This document shows, in pieces, positions 35,059 through 45,821 of a stretch of DNA of 64,000 bases. Position numbers and translations under genes: made by a program. Source of the DNA: Sipunculus nudus. Lineage: Eukaryota > Annelida > Sipuncula > Golfingiida > Sipunculidae. The notes below the pieces were generated by a model. That model did not search any database. It was not told the origin of the DNA and was given only the letters and a program-made list of their open reading frames with translations. Each line of letters begins with the position of its first letter. Positions within the stretch are counted from its first letter, which is position 1. The stretch is from NCBI GenBank assembly GCA_026874595.1, contig CM049308.1:38219027-38283026 (forward strand). The letters are read 5' to 3'.

Positions 35059-35726
35059 CGAAACAACGTGTTTCTAAAAGTGTCATCCACCTCCTTATAT
35101 CTGAGTCATTATTGATACAAAATATCAGTCAAGCTTCCATAATTTGCCTGGGCCTCGAAACAACGTGTTTCCAAAAGTGTCATCTACCTCCTTATATCTG
35201 AGTCATTATTGATACAAAATATCAGTCAAGCTTCCATAATTTTCCTAGGCCTCGAAACAACGTGTTTCCAAAAGTGTCATCCACCTCCTTATATCTCAGT
35301 CAATATTGATACAAAATATCAGTCAAGCTTCCATAAATTGCCTAGGCCTCGAAACAACGTGTTTCCAAAAGTGTCATCCACCTCCTTATACCTGAGTCAT
35401 TATTGATACAAAAAATCAGTCAAGCTTCCATAATTTTCCTAGGCCTCGAAACAACGTGTTTCCAAAAGTGTCATCCACCTCCTTATATCTCAGTCATTAT
35501 TGATACAAAATATCAGTCAAGCTTCCATAATTTGCCTAGGCTTCGAAACAACGTGTGACAAAAAGTGTCAAACATCTCATTATATCTCAGTCAATATTGA
35601 TACAAAATATCAGTCAAGCTTCCATAATTTGCCTAGGCCTCGAAACCATGTGTTTCTAAAAGTGTCATCCACCTCCTTATATCTGAGTCATTATTGATAC
35701 AAAATATCAATTAAGCTTCCATAAGC
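35059..35726 (+). repeat. ~97-bp minisatellite, 7 copies
   Basis: CGAAACAACGTGTTTCCAAA begins units at about 35059, 35156, 35253, 35352, 35448, 35546 and 35640. Each continues through GTGTCATCCACCTCCTTATA, TCTGAGTCATTATTGATAC, AAAATATCAGTCAAGCTTCC and TTGCCTAGGCCT. It abuts the 27-bp array directly. Copies are ~95% alike and the last is truncated. Confidence 0.93.
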
Positions 35727-36479
35727 AGATGTTGTTATATTGGTGTAAAACCAACACTGTGTGGATAATTTACCTTGACCTTCTGTTGAGGAGAGAAAAG
35801 TTCAACACAGAGAAAATTACACTTGTACATTGTTTGATGCAAAAATTCTTAAAATTAAATTTATGTTTGGTCTCGAACTTAGGACCAAGATAGTGACTGG
35901 CAGTATTCGGCTTCGAGAACAATATTGAGACCAGGATCTTTCGAGACCTTCATCACCGGTTTTACTTGTTTGAAAATGTAATTTGCTTTTTATCCCCTGC
36001 ACAGTGTTTATCATCATACAGATCTAAATCTCTTTTGTGATCAGACTTACAAAGGTTCTTCATGCATCTCTAATTTAAATTTACAATTTGAACTAGGAAC
36101 ATATGTACAGATATACATCCATGTAAGAACAGATTGCTTTTATATTCTTCACAAAATTATCAGGTCATATTAACACCAAAATCTATCCTGCGGCATTTGA
36201 AAATTAATATACATTAAAGGGATTCGTGCATGCAGTACAGTATTCAAGATGTTCAGGATAGTGTAGAAATGTGCATTTTAACGTGTTGAACATTTTACGT
36301 GACATTTGTTAGTACACAGGGTCGCATGCAGAGGGGCATTTTAGATGGTTTCAAACTGATGGTTATAATATTTCGGTGCATTAACGACTGGGAATTCATT
36401 ATACATACCAAGTAAAATACCTCAATATCTTTATTTTGACTACAAATTTTAAAATTTTCCACACATTGTTGTGGTGGTG
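35727..36479. other. No gene seen
   Basis: Unique AT-rich sequence between minisatellites, presumably intronic or intergenic upstream of the IFI44-like gene. Confidence 0.4.
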
Positions 36480-36554
36480 GGGGGGGGGGGGGGGGGGGGA
36501 GGTGTCCCCATGGTGTCCCACCTCGTCCCATCGGGGCCATTGGTCCTCTCTCTC

Positions 36555-36592
<38 letters not shown>
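36480..36592. repeat. Poly-G and (CT)n low-complexity tract
   Basis: About 20 G residues (36480-36499) followed, after a short unique bridge, by about 46 bp of CT. Confidence 0.95.
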
Positions 36593-36720
36593 GAATATCT
36601 ATGTCGAGAAATACAGTGACCTTTCAGATACTGGGTATATTATTGAACTATTGTCTTTTAATAAAACCCCATTATTATTATTTGTGTATACTATATACCA
36701 GTTCTGTCATTTATAGACTT

Positions 36721-36840
36721 TTTATTAATGTTACTATTATTATGATTATTATGATTATTATTATTATTAGGAGTAGTAGTAGTAGTAGTACAAGTAGAAG
36801 AAGAAGTAGTAAGTAGTAGTAGTGGAAGTAGTAGAAGTGG
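36721..36840. repeat. Trinucleotide-rich tract
   Basis: (ATT/TTA)n passing into (AGT)n and (AAG)n. Confidence 0.9.
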
Positions 36841-37302
36841 TATAAGTAATGGTAAGATATTCAACCGAGTTCAACTTGAACATAAAAGGTTTTATCCACG
36901 ACTCACATAACATTATTTCTGGGAAGTCCGGTTACGTTTCATACATATCATTTGCAATGTTAACTTTAACGAGTCTATATCTATACACAAGCGTCGCCTA
37001 CCCGGAAATGGTGTGATTACGAGCTTAAGCGTTGGACATAAATGTAAATGTTAAAGTATTTATTTTATACAGCGCTAAATCTCAACACATATTAGTATTC
37101 ATTTGTATTGCACAATTAAGAGCTTAAAACACATTAAAACAATCAGGAAGAAATATGCTTATATTAATTTAACATTCACATAGCAGTACAAAATTGCACA
37201 CGAAACACTCAAATATCACATATGAGACTAAATAAGTGTTTCAAGAGTCTAAGCGTCCCCTACCGGGACATGGAGTTATTACAAGGCCAAGAGTTGAATA
37301 TA

Positions 37303-37432
37303 ATATCTATCTATCTATCTATCTATCTGATCTATCTAATCTATCTACATATCTCTCTATCTATCTCTCTAGCTAGCTAGCTATCGTCCATCGATCTGAC
37401 GATCGATCGATCTTTCTATCTATCTATCTATC
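37303..37432. repeat. (CTAT)n tetranucleotide tract
   Basis: Interrupted CTAT/CGAT units, immediately left of the dispersed repeat arm. Confidence 0.95.
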
Positions 37433-37509
37433 CTATACTTATAAAAGGAAGTTGGTCCACTTTTATCCTCATTGTTCTCCGAAACCGCGTTGCGTATGAC
37501 ACTGTGCCA

Positions 37510-38345
37510 CACCTCATTTTAAAGCTATGGGGCTCAGAAGTACCCCCCCCCCCCCCGGCAGAACAATTGAAAATTTGATACAAAAGCTCGAGTATCTGAA
37601 CAACTATTTTATTGACCACAATGATTCTTGCATGCATAATGATCATGGAGTGTTTTTTTCAGTTCCCGGAGACTGTTGGCGCCACCCGAATTTTTTTCGA
37701 ATTTTTAAGCATTTTTTCTCTGTTTTTGAGACCATTAAAAATGTGGTCGTCTGTTAACAGGGCACAAATCATAACCGTTGGACCTAGAATCTTCGTACTT
37801 GATATCCAGGGAGGCCCATGAAATCTCTGTGAAATCCTGAAATTAGGTCTCTGTTACCTATATTCTCAGAGGTATGGGGCTCAGAAGTACCCCAAAGAAT
37901 AATTAAAAGATTTGATACAAAAGCTAAAGTGCCTGTACAACTAATGCATTGATCACCATTATTCTTTGCATGCATATTGATCATGAAGTGTTTCATAAGT
38001 TTCTGCAGACTGGTGACGCCAACTGGATTTTTTTTCGAATTTTTGCGCATTTATTTCTCTATTTTTGAGAACTTCAAATATATATGCAGTTGTCCGTTAA
38101 CAGGGCACAAATCTTAACCATTGGATCTAGAATCTTCTAACTTGACATCCAGGGAGTTCTATGAAAAATCTCCTTGGAAACCTGAAATTAGGTCTCTGTT
38201 ACCCATATCCTCCGAGCTATGCTTCAGTTGAATTAGGATACCACCTACAAAATTTTGGCATTCAGATAATAAAATTTCTTTTTGAATGTCTTCCTAGTCA
38301 GGTGAGCGTCATGACCCATAGGTCACTTGTTCAAAGTAACAAGGG
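37510..38345 (+). repeat. Dispersed repeat, two direct ~345-bp units (left arm)
   Basis: Unit 1 (about 37515-37860) and unit 2 (about 37870-38220) share GCTATGGGGCTCAGAAGTAC, TTGATACAAAAGCT, GTTAACAGGGCACAAATC and ACCTGAAATTAGGTCTCTGT. The end at 38295-38340 is GGTGAGCGTCATGACCCATA plus GGTCACTTGTT, the same terminus family as 12805, 39610 and 39940. An inverted counterpart lies at 39935-40575. Confidence 0.8.
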
Positions 38346-39660
38346 CAAAAATACTTAAGTGATGTTAATGAAATAACTCGTAAAGAATTTGAGGTACAAT
38401 CTTTTAGCATCAATGCACCTTATTTGGGCTAGATCAAGTTTGAACATGGATGACCTTGACACATTTTTTAAAGGTCACAGCGGCGATAATGCTAAAAAAG
38501 ATAATAACGCAATAACTCGAAAAGAAATTCAGGCGCATTCACCAAACTTGCGGCTTTGATGCACCTCATGAAGGGATAGCTCATGTATCAATATCGATGA
38601 CCTTAAAGGGACCCAATCACCTATAAAGCATGTTGAAATAACACGAAAAATAGTTTCTTTACTTTCAAATAAATTTGTACCTGCCAAAATATTGCCCTGA
38701 AACAGTTTCCTTACTCCTGTAAACGAGTGTAAAAAACGGTGGGCCGGGCGCGAACACAGATGTAAATATAAACACAGCGCGTGGGGGCGTGTGCATCCCG
38801 AAGCCACAACACGTGTCAATCAGGAGATGCCCTGACTGACTTGGCCCAAAAAAATGTAATACTTGTTCCGCTGGCTAAAACATCGCCTGATGCGGCTGAC
38901 AATCAAACCTCAGGTCACGCGGCCTTGTTATGGTAAGCAGACACACATGGACTGTGTTTACCAACACGCAGAGCAGTAACAAGGTGTTAAACAATCGTAC
39001 GCGAGGTACTGAGACTGTGAGCTGGGATGGTTTTGCTGGTAAACTTTTGTATAAAGCAAAAATGAACTAATAGTGTAAAAGAATAGGCATAATATTGCTC
39101 CTGATTATGTCCCTTTAACGCAGTTTTCAAGGTCACAGCGGAGATAATGCTAAAATGATGTTAATGCAATAACTCAAAAAGAATATGAGCCAGAGTCACC
39201 AAACTTGTAGCACTGACTTATCTCATTAGGGGCGCCGTCAAGTTTGGATATGAATGACCTTCATGCAGTTTTCAAGGTCACAGAGGTAATCTTGGTGATT
39301 GAAATTGACCCACCTCAAATTTCATACAAGTATACTCACAACTTTTTTCCACCTTTTCCCCCAAAACAGGCGGGGGACACACTATAGATCTGTTCCACAG
39401 ATCAACTTTTCCCTTGTATTTTTTTTGTTGCCAGTCATTGTGCACGGTATTTACAACTATCAGTCTGATATTTAGCAGGGCACAAAGCTGGAATAAGAAT
39501 GTTAAATGGTATTACTCTGCAGACACGCTCTGGTAAAGTCTTCTTGCTAATCCAAGATTAGGTGATTATGACCTATATTTATGTAAAATATGGTCTAAAG
39601 TGTCAGATTCAGCTGAGCGTCATGGCCCATGGGCCACTTGTTTAATTTTTCAGCAAACAA
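38346..39660 (+). repeat. Dispersed repeat with ~340-bp internal repeats, interrupted by a TTAA insertion
   Basis: Phrases such as TTTTCAAGGTCACAGCGG, GATAATGCTAAAA, AATAACTCGAAAAGAA and GATGCACCTCAT recur at 38400-38605, 39115-39250 and 39250-39300. A 508-bp insertion (38607-39114) splits one unit. It ends at 39607-39650 with GCTGAGCGTCATGGCCCATG. Confidence 0.75.
38607..39114. mobile_element. 508-bp TTAA-flanked MITE (piggyBac-like target site)
   Basis: TTAA at 38603-38606 and 39115-39118 flanks an insert beginning AGGGACCCAATCA and ending TGATTATGTCCCT, which are imperfect inverted repeats (AGGGACnnAATCA). Removing the insert with one TTAA restores GATGACCTTAACGCAGTTTT, which matches the paralogous uninterrupted repeat at 39249 (AATGACCTTCATGCAGTTTT). 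The interior is GC-richer than the host repeat and non-coding. A TTAA duplication is the hallmark of piggyBac-type transposition. Confidence 0.82.
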
Positions 39661-39934
39661 GGCCAATTTGACCCCTACTGCCCGCCCACCGATTACTCGC
39701 TATAATGAGCAGTAATAGGCACAGCTTGGGGCTCGTTTCCACAGAAAGTGTGCGGGGACAATGCAGTTGACCGATGCAATATCATAAATTTTCTCATTAT
39801 GACTTAGTTGCATCATGAAAGATTTATGAGGATAATATGACGAAACTATAGACTGATAGACTCAAAATATAACATTTATATTTTATTTCCCTAAAATGTG
39901 AGGTACTTTTTTTAAATTGTACCTCAAGCCTTAA

Positions 39935-40575
39935 AATGTGGCCCATGGGTCATAGCGCTCAGTTCACTAGGAAGGCATTTACAAAAGGAATATTAGCATC
40001 TGAATGCTAAATTTTGTTGGTGGTATCCCCATTCACCTGAAGCATAGCTCGGAGGATATTGGAAACAGAGACCTACTTTCAGGTTTTCAAGGAGATTTTT
40101 CATGGACCTCCCTGGATGTCAAGTGAGATCATATTAGGTCCAATGGTTATGATTTGTGCCCTGTTAACTTACGACCGCATCTTTGAAGGTCTCAAAAATA
40201 AAAATTAAAAAAATATGTAAAAAGTTGAAAAATCTAGGTGGGGCCACCAGTCTGCGGCAACTGATAATACACTCCATAATGAATATGCATGCAAAGAATC
40301 ATGGTGATCAATGCATTAGTTATTCAGATACTCGAGCTTTTGTATCATATTTTAATAATTCTTTGGGGTACTTCTGAGCCCCTTAGCTCAGAGGATATGG
40401 GTAGCAGAGACCTAGTTTCTGGTTTCCCTGGATATTTACCATGGACGTCCCTGGATGTCAAAAGAGAAAATTCTAGGTCCAATGGTTACGATTTGTGCCT
40501 GGTTTACCCACGGACGGACAGACGGACAACGGACAAAGAGTGATCGCTATAGCTCAGATGAGCTATAAATGAATG
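39935..40575 (-). repeat. Dispersed repeat, inverted right arm
   Basis: Reverse complement of the 37750-38340 units (AGACCTACTTTCAGG, CCTGGATGTCAA, TTTGTGCCCTGTTAAC). It ends with a GACGGACAGACGGACAACGG array and TATAGCTCAGATGAGCTATA at 40545-40568, a nearly perfect palindrome. Confidence 0.8.
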
Positions 40576-40578
40576 GAC

Positions 40579-40600
40579 CCCCCCCCCCCCCCCCCCCCCC
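40579..40600. repeat. Poly-C run (22 bp)
   Basis: Uninterrupted C tract directly after the repeat terminus. Confidence 0.95.
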
Positions 40601-41744
40601 TCCGGCCCCGAAACAAGGCCAAGGCATGGACATTAACAACATTTTTTCCCATCCTGATACCCTAAACTCACCCCAGTAAAACTGATAAAACTTAAGTTAA
40701 GCCTTATTAACGGCAATCATAGCATCATTAAAGTATATTGTTTTAATTGGCAAAAACTGCTGTGCGTGGTTTTACTTTGAAGACTTTGCAGACAGACTTT
40801 ACTTCTGATGTGCAGATATTATTTCTCCATATATGATGCAAAGGCAACTTCCATCAAGTTCAAAAGATTAAACGTGAATAAGAGAAACTGTGTCTAGAGT
40901 TTGAACGTCTATATGGCAAGATGGACCACTATAAAGGGGGCGGAAATTTTATTTCCCAGAAAGTCCCAGTTTGTAGCGCTGCATGAAGCGCCATCGACCT
41001 TGTTTGACCTAATTGGGACGGGAGGCGGGGAATGGGGGGGGGGGGGCATTTCATACACAACATTATACACTGTGCTTGAATCTATAGTCGTGAAAAACCA
41101 GATCATGCACACTGAATCACAAGGGTCATCCTTGTCGTAATGGTTAGGCTTGAAGGCCTACAGACACATATTCAATACTTCCGGTTTAGTCATAAAAACA
41201 TGAGAAAATAGTGTATGCATCAGTCTTGGTAAATACAGATGGCACGGTTTGAGCTTTGTGTATAAAGTAAACATTTCAGCTGGTATGTGAGGCACCGGAA
41301 ATATAGTTTCCCAGATTGATATACTTAATGCCGCTTACGAGATGCCTAAAACCATGCCGTCTGGACTTTAACTAATGCCTTATTCTGCTTTTTCCTACTA
41401 ATTAGCTGAAGTACGAGTTAATTGGTAAAAGATTTGTTGGTATATTCCAAGTGGAAATTATCAGACAAGCGCTTACACCCGCCAAGACAATTACTATCTA
41501 TTTAAAATAAATATACTGTGAAAAATTAAATTAACGCACTAAAACTAGAGGAAGTCTTGCATGGCCCATACGCCACCCTTCCACGTAGTTTCTTGGAAAT
41601 TGTTTCTGTCGGTTCTGGGTAATCATGCTAACAGAATACATGCCCAACAGACAAACAAACAGACAAGGGTTAAAGCATAACTTCCTTCAAGGAGGAATAA
41701 AACAAAAGCTTAATTCATTAAATTAATTAGTTAAGCTTCCAATC
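40601..41744. other. No gene seen
   Basis: Contains a poly-G run (41034-41046) and, at 41540-41700, a dispersed repeat fragment ending CATAACTTCCTTCAAGGAGG. No supported exon. Confidence 0.45.
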
Positions 41745-41844
41745 GATCAAACGCGGAAAAGAAAGAAGACAGCTTTGAATACGTTAGGTAGCTTTTCTAG
41801 TTTTTTTTTTGTTTCATGTTTTGTTTCAATTGGAAGTGGCTAAA

Positions 41845-42085
41845 CAGCTGGCACCCTGCCGGCAGTTTAGTCAACAGGCTTAAAACAGCCGGCAGGGAAA
41901 ACTGACCTTGTCGGCAGTCTAGCCCACAGGCTAAACTGCCGGCAACTAAATGTATGCTCTAATTTTAGTGTGATAAATAATAAATGAAAGTAAGGAGTAT
42001 CACACTGAAATAGGGCATGCATTCATTTGCTGGCAGGTTAGCCTGTGGGGTAAACTGCCGGCACCCTGCCGGCTGTTTAGCCATG
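41845..42085. repeat. GCCGGCA palindrome cluster
   Basis: CTGCCGGC occurs repeatedly. 41910-41944 and 42029-42063 are two versions of a ~35-bp near-perfect palindrome (for example GTCGGCAGTCTAGCC, CA, then GGCTAAACTGCCGGC). CACCCTGCCGGC opens and closes the cluster. It is absent from the paralogous module at 42785-43370, so it is probably an insertion. Confidence 0.65.
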
Positions 42086-42480
42086 CACTTCCTTTTTTTT
42101 ATCCAACAAACTGCATAAGATGAAATCAAATTAGTCATTGATCCATATTGACATTCAAACCCCAAATAATTGAATGAAAGAACAGTGTGAACGCTTGGAA
42201 CTATGCAGCACTTTTCTGCGGTAACCGCTTTTAGCACTTTGAAACAAATGCCCATGTGGGCAATACTATTATGCGCACAGTGACGCAATATACAGTCCGT
42301 TTGAAAATAAATCAAGTGTATCCTACCGTCGAAATATATGAAAAGAGTCATATGCAAAACTTACCGTTAGCTAGCAGCTTTTGGTAAAAACAAGGAATAA
42401 CGAACTAAACGAAGGCCTTTCTCAAAATGTTGTTGAGAGAGCTGATCAGTCTTATACCAGTCAAATGACCTATATTCATT

Positions 42481-42492
42481 TTTGGCGGGAAA
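42481..42492. promoter_or_regulatory. E2F-like site, module copy 1
   Basis: TTTGGCGGGAAA matches the classical E2F/DP consensus exactly. It lies ~117 bp upstream (minus sense) of the conserved donor at 42364, where a promoter would be expected if the donor belongs to a first exon. Confidence 0.4.
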
Positions 42493-42598
42493 TAATTAGG
42501 TCATCTTTTTTACTGATGGGCAGTTGTCAACATAGGCGCTTATACAGGTTATTTCTCGAAAGAAAATCATGCAATCGGATCCAAAGTCCAAACTTATC

Positions 42599-42600
<2 letters not shown>

Positions 42601-42643
<43 letters not shown>

Positions 42644-42752
42644 TCCATGACAATACATAATAATTCAGGATTCAAAAAAAGGAGGGGCAAACCAAGGAGG
42701 AATAATGACAAAACTTTGAAAGGATCCCTGGCTCAATAAAGGGGGGGGGGGG
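42601..42752. repeat. (AT)n, relic of GGATCC-type element, poly-G
   Basis: (AT)n at 42601-42641. Then AATTCAGGATTCAAAAAAAG, GAGGGGCAAACCAAGGAGG and AATAATGACAAAAC, resembling 59780-59840 (a CAGGGGCGGATCCAGG element). Then a poly-G run at 42741-42752. It sits between the two duplicated modules. Confidence 0.6.
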
Positions 42753-42784
42753 GTTAAGGCCGCCGCAATTTGTTTGAAACCTTC

Positions 42785-43370
42785 GAAAAAGGTCAAACGC
42801 AGAAAAGAACGAACGACGGCTGTGAATACGGTTAAGTAACCTTTTCTATTTTATTTTTCTTGCTTTTTTTTATTTAATTCTACTAACTGTACATTAATCC
42901 CCACTGACATCCAAACCCCTCCAAAATAATTGAATGAATACTAAAAATGAAAGAAAAATAACAGAAAAAAAGTGTGAACACTTTTAACTATACAACACTT
43001 TTCTGCCGAAATCGCTTTTAGCACGGGAAGAAAATGCCCATGTGGGCAGTACTATATAATGCGTAATAACAACGACTTAATATACACCCCGCTTTAACAT
43101 ATATCATTTGTAACCTACTATCCAAATATACGAAAAGAGTCTGCAAAACTTACCGTTAGCTCAAGGTAAAACACGGAATAATGGAGACCTTTCTCTAAAA
43201 TGGTGTTGAGAGAGCCGCTCAGCCAGCATCCCACAAATGATTTTTAAAATTTATTTTCGGCGCGAAAAAATAGGTTATTTTTTTTACTGATAGGCAGACG
43301 TCAAAATGCACAGATAATCTCTCAAACGAAAACCATGCAACCCGATTCTGAGTGCAAATTGATCGTTTAG
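42785..43370 (-). repeat. Duplicated module, copy 2
   Basis: Paralogue of 41745-42590 about 770-800 bp away, retaining the AATGCCCATGTGGGCA block and the minus-strand donor CTAACG|GTAAGTTTTGC (donor at 43149-43153). It lacks the GCCGGCA palindrome cluster. Confidence 0.7.
43255..43267. promoter_or_regulatory. E2F-like site, module copy 2
   Basis: TTTCGGCGCGAAA, a symmetric E2F-type site, at the equivalent place in the second copy of the module although flanking bases have diverged. Confidence 0.4.
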
Positions 43371-43445
43371 ACTTAAGTAAGCTCATGCCCGAGTATCTAC
43401 TCAATCCAAACAAAAGGCTTTTTTTTTTTTAAATTATGTGTATGG

Positions 43446-43459
43446 TGGGGGGGGGGGGG
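43446..43459. repeat. Poly-G run
   Basis: Uninterrupted G tract. Confidence 0.95.
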
Positions 43460-43689
43460 CATTTTGCAAGTGTAGTTTTAGATTAAAACTGAACAACAGA
43501 GAATGAATCTCGCATGTGAACTTGTACCTGGTAGTAGACCTGTACTACTAGAAAGTCACAGTTTGCAATTGCTTCCATTAGTGTCAGGCCGGAAAGAACA
43601 AGAGAGGTCCATTTGGGTTCAGCCTCATTCAAAATAACCCGGGTAATACGACTCTACACATAAGACTTCTGTACGTAAGACTACTTCTT

Positions 43690-44458
43690 AAGGCGTGTGT
43701 GTTTGGGTTTTATTTCCTGTGACTGCGTCTTTAGGCGTGTGTGTTCGGGTTATATTTCCTGTGACTGCGTCTTTAGGCGCATGTGTTCGGGTTATATTTC
43801 CTGTGACTGCATCTTTAGGTGTGTGTGTTTGGGTTATATTTCCTGTGACTGCGTCTTTAGGCTGGTGTGTTTGGGTTATATTTCCTGTGACTGCGTCTTT
43901 AGGCGTGTGTGTTCGGGTTATATTTCCTGTGACTGCGTCTTTAGGCATGTATGTTTGGGTTATATTTCCTGTGACTGCGTCTTTGGGCGTGTGTGTTTGG
44001 GTTATATCTCCTGTACGTGACTGCGTCTTTAGGCTTAATTGTGTGTTTGGGTTTTATTTCCTGTGACTGCGTCTTTGGGCCCGTGTGTTTGGGTTATATT
44101 TCCTGTGACTGCGTCTTTAGGTGTGTGTGTTTGGGTTATATTTCCTGTGACTGCGTCTTTAGGCGTGTGTGTTTGGGTTATATTTCCTGTGACTGCGTCT
44201 TTAGGCGTGTGTGTTTGGGTTATATTTCCTGTGACTGCGTCTTTAGGCATGTATGTTTGGGTTATATTTCCTGTGACTGCATCTTTGGGCGCGCGTGATT
44301 TGGTTATATTTCTTGTGACAATGTATTTTGGAATTTGTGTTTGGGTTATATTTCGTGTTACTGCGTCTTTGGGCTCGCGTGTTTGCTTTATATTTCATGT
44401 GACGGCGTCTTTGGGCGTGTATGTTTGGGTTATATTTCTTTTACTGCCTCTTCGGTAG
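43690..44458 (+). repeat. 42-bp minisatellite, about 18 copies
   Basis: The unit is GCGTGTGTGTTTGGGTTATA plus TTTCCTGTGACTGCGTCTTT plus AG. Copies are more than 90% alike in the middle and decay at the right end (44290-44458). The 42-bp period keeps several frames open on both strands, giving spurious ORFs. Confidence 0.95.
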
Positions 44459-45707
44459 TTCATGTTTTGAGTATACTTCTTAGTATAATTCTTACATGTT
44501 TATTCTTTACTCTTTTAAACAGAGCTGTGTATCGCCTTCAGTTTCCGTATTGCCATATACTGCGATATGTGGGAAATATTCAAATACGTATATCACGATA
44601 TTTTTCACTCTATCAGTTTACATCAAATGAGTGTATTTTCTGGTATATACAACATACAATATTTAACATGCCATTTATACATTATCGTATTAAATATAAT
44701 TGAAAATATATGCACATCACTTTATTTTACTAAGGGCATGCATGTATGGCAAAATCACTCATCAAAGTCCTTATGTATTGCTGACAGAACTCAAAGAAAA
44801 TTTAAACAAGTGATTTAAATATGTTTTGTTTATGCCATACACATGCAAGATACTCAGCAGTAAGAGCTCTTTGGACGGTGGTTTAGCATGCATAGAGAGG
44901 GACAGATGGTGCGTACAATTACAGTCGTATACGAGATCGCAAGGCTGCAGTTCAATGGAAGAATAATAATACTGTTCAAATAGCGTCGGGATGTTTGTGG
45001 ACGTGTGATTGAGTTTAATCAGAAGAACACTGGAGCTGCTGACCGGTTTTATTCATGAAAAAAATGGCCTCTACGTCTCAGTTACTCTGGATAGGTGAGA
45101 CTCAGTAATATTTAATAGTCTGTACTTTGGCGACATCTAGTGATTATGTACTAAACTAATCTATGTTATCAGTTAATATTAACAAGTAAAGCTTTATAAA
45201 CACACAAATGACACTTGATCTTCCTGCAGTTATACAGGATGTAATGACGGGATGTTCATAAAAAAAATTCATTTTTTTGCAGAGTTCGGCACTTCTTCCT
45301 TTTTCTGTTACACTTCTCTTTGTACCAATAAATCATTGAGTAAAAAAAAATCCCTAGAAAAGACCTTTGATCATATGATCCAACGAACCTATACTTGAAA
45401 TGTCCTTATATATAGGCCTTAATCGGCCCTAGGAGCGTCTATGGACAAACATGCATGTTGGCAGCATTCGCATTCAGCCTTTCACTCAACCCAATGCATT
45501 TATAGACGCCAAACTTGGTAACAGTAACTCTTATTTTTACTTCCGTTATCAGTTTCAATCACGTTTTACAAAATATAATAAATATCGATATATTAGAACA
45601 ATATTGCAAAACGTAATATGTTAATCATCGTGTCGCGGTATACCTATATATCGATAATATCGCTGACTCATAATTTTAAATGTCTCAAAAATATACACAG
45701 GTGCGAG
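44459..45707. other. No gene seen; 3' flank of the TIR receptor gene
   Basis: AT-rich unique sequence. Short open frames have no protein-like character. Lies downstream of the minus-strand receptor. Confidence 0.45.
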
Positions 45708-45713
45708 TTTATT
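45708..45713 (-). terminator. Polyadenylation signal AATAAA
   Basis: TTTATT on the plus strand gives AATAAA on the minus strand, 109 nt after the TGA of the TIR receptor, a normal distance for a short 3' UTR. Confidence 0.55.
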
Positions 45714-45821
45714 TAATATTTAATACACACCGCGTGACTCATACTGTTATCGATACTGAAGTTAATACGGAGAGTCAAACAAAATAGATGTATTAGAAAA
45801 TAAAATTGATCGATTTTACAC

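Larger units (their letters stand above)
41745..42590 (-). repeat. Duplicated module, copy 1 (possible promoter/first exon)
   Basis: Shares with 42785-43370 an ordered series of blocks: GCGGAAAAGAA...GAATACG, CATTCAAACCCC...AATAATTGAATGAA, GTGTGAAC, CACTTTTCTGC, CGCTTTTAGCAC, AATGCCCATGTGGGCA, GAAAAGAGTC, GCAAAACTTACCGTTAGCT, TTGTTGAGAGAGC and the TTTACTGAT end. Copies are roughly 75% alike. Copy 1 carries an extra GCCGGCA-rich insertion (41845-42085). On the minus strand CTAACG|GTAAGTTTTGC is a consensus donor conserved in both copies. Confidence 0.7.

Noticed and set aside
37510-40575. Possible gene in the repeat arms (frames such as 40289-40543)
   Set aside because: The frames fall inside inverted copies of a dispersed non-coding repeat and are not conserved between the copies.
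41965-42357. 130-codon minus-strand frame
   Set aside because: It overlaps the palindrome insertion and the duplicated module, is not preserved in the second copy of that module, and has no recognisable domain.
43688-44458. Several overlapping frames of 86-139 codons on both strands
   Set aside because: Translation of the 42-bp minisatellite in different frames.
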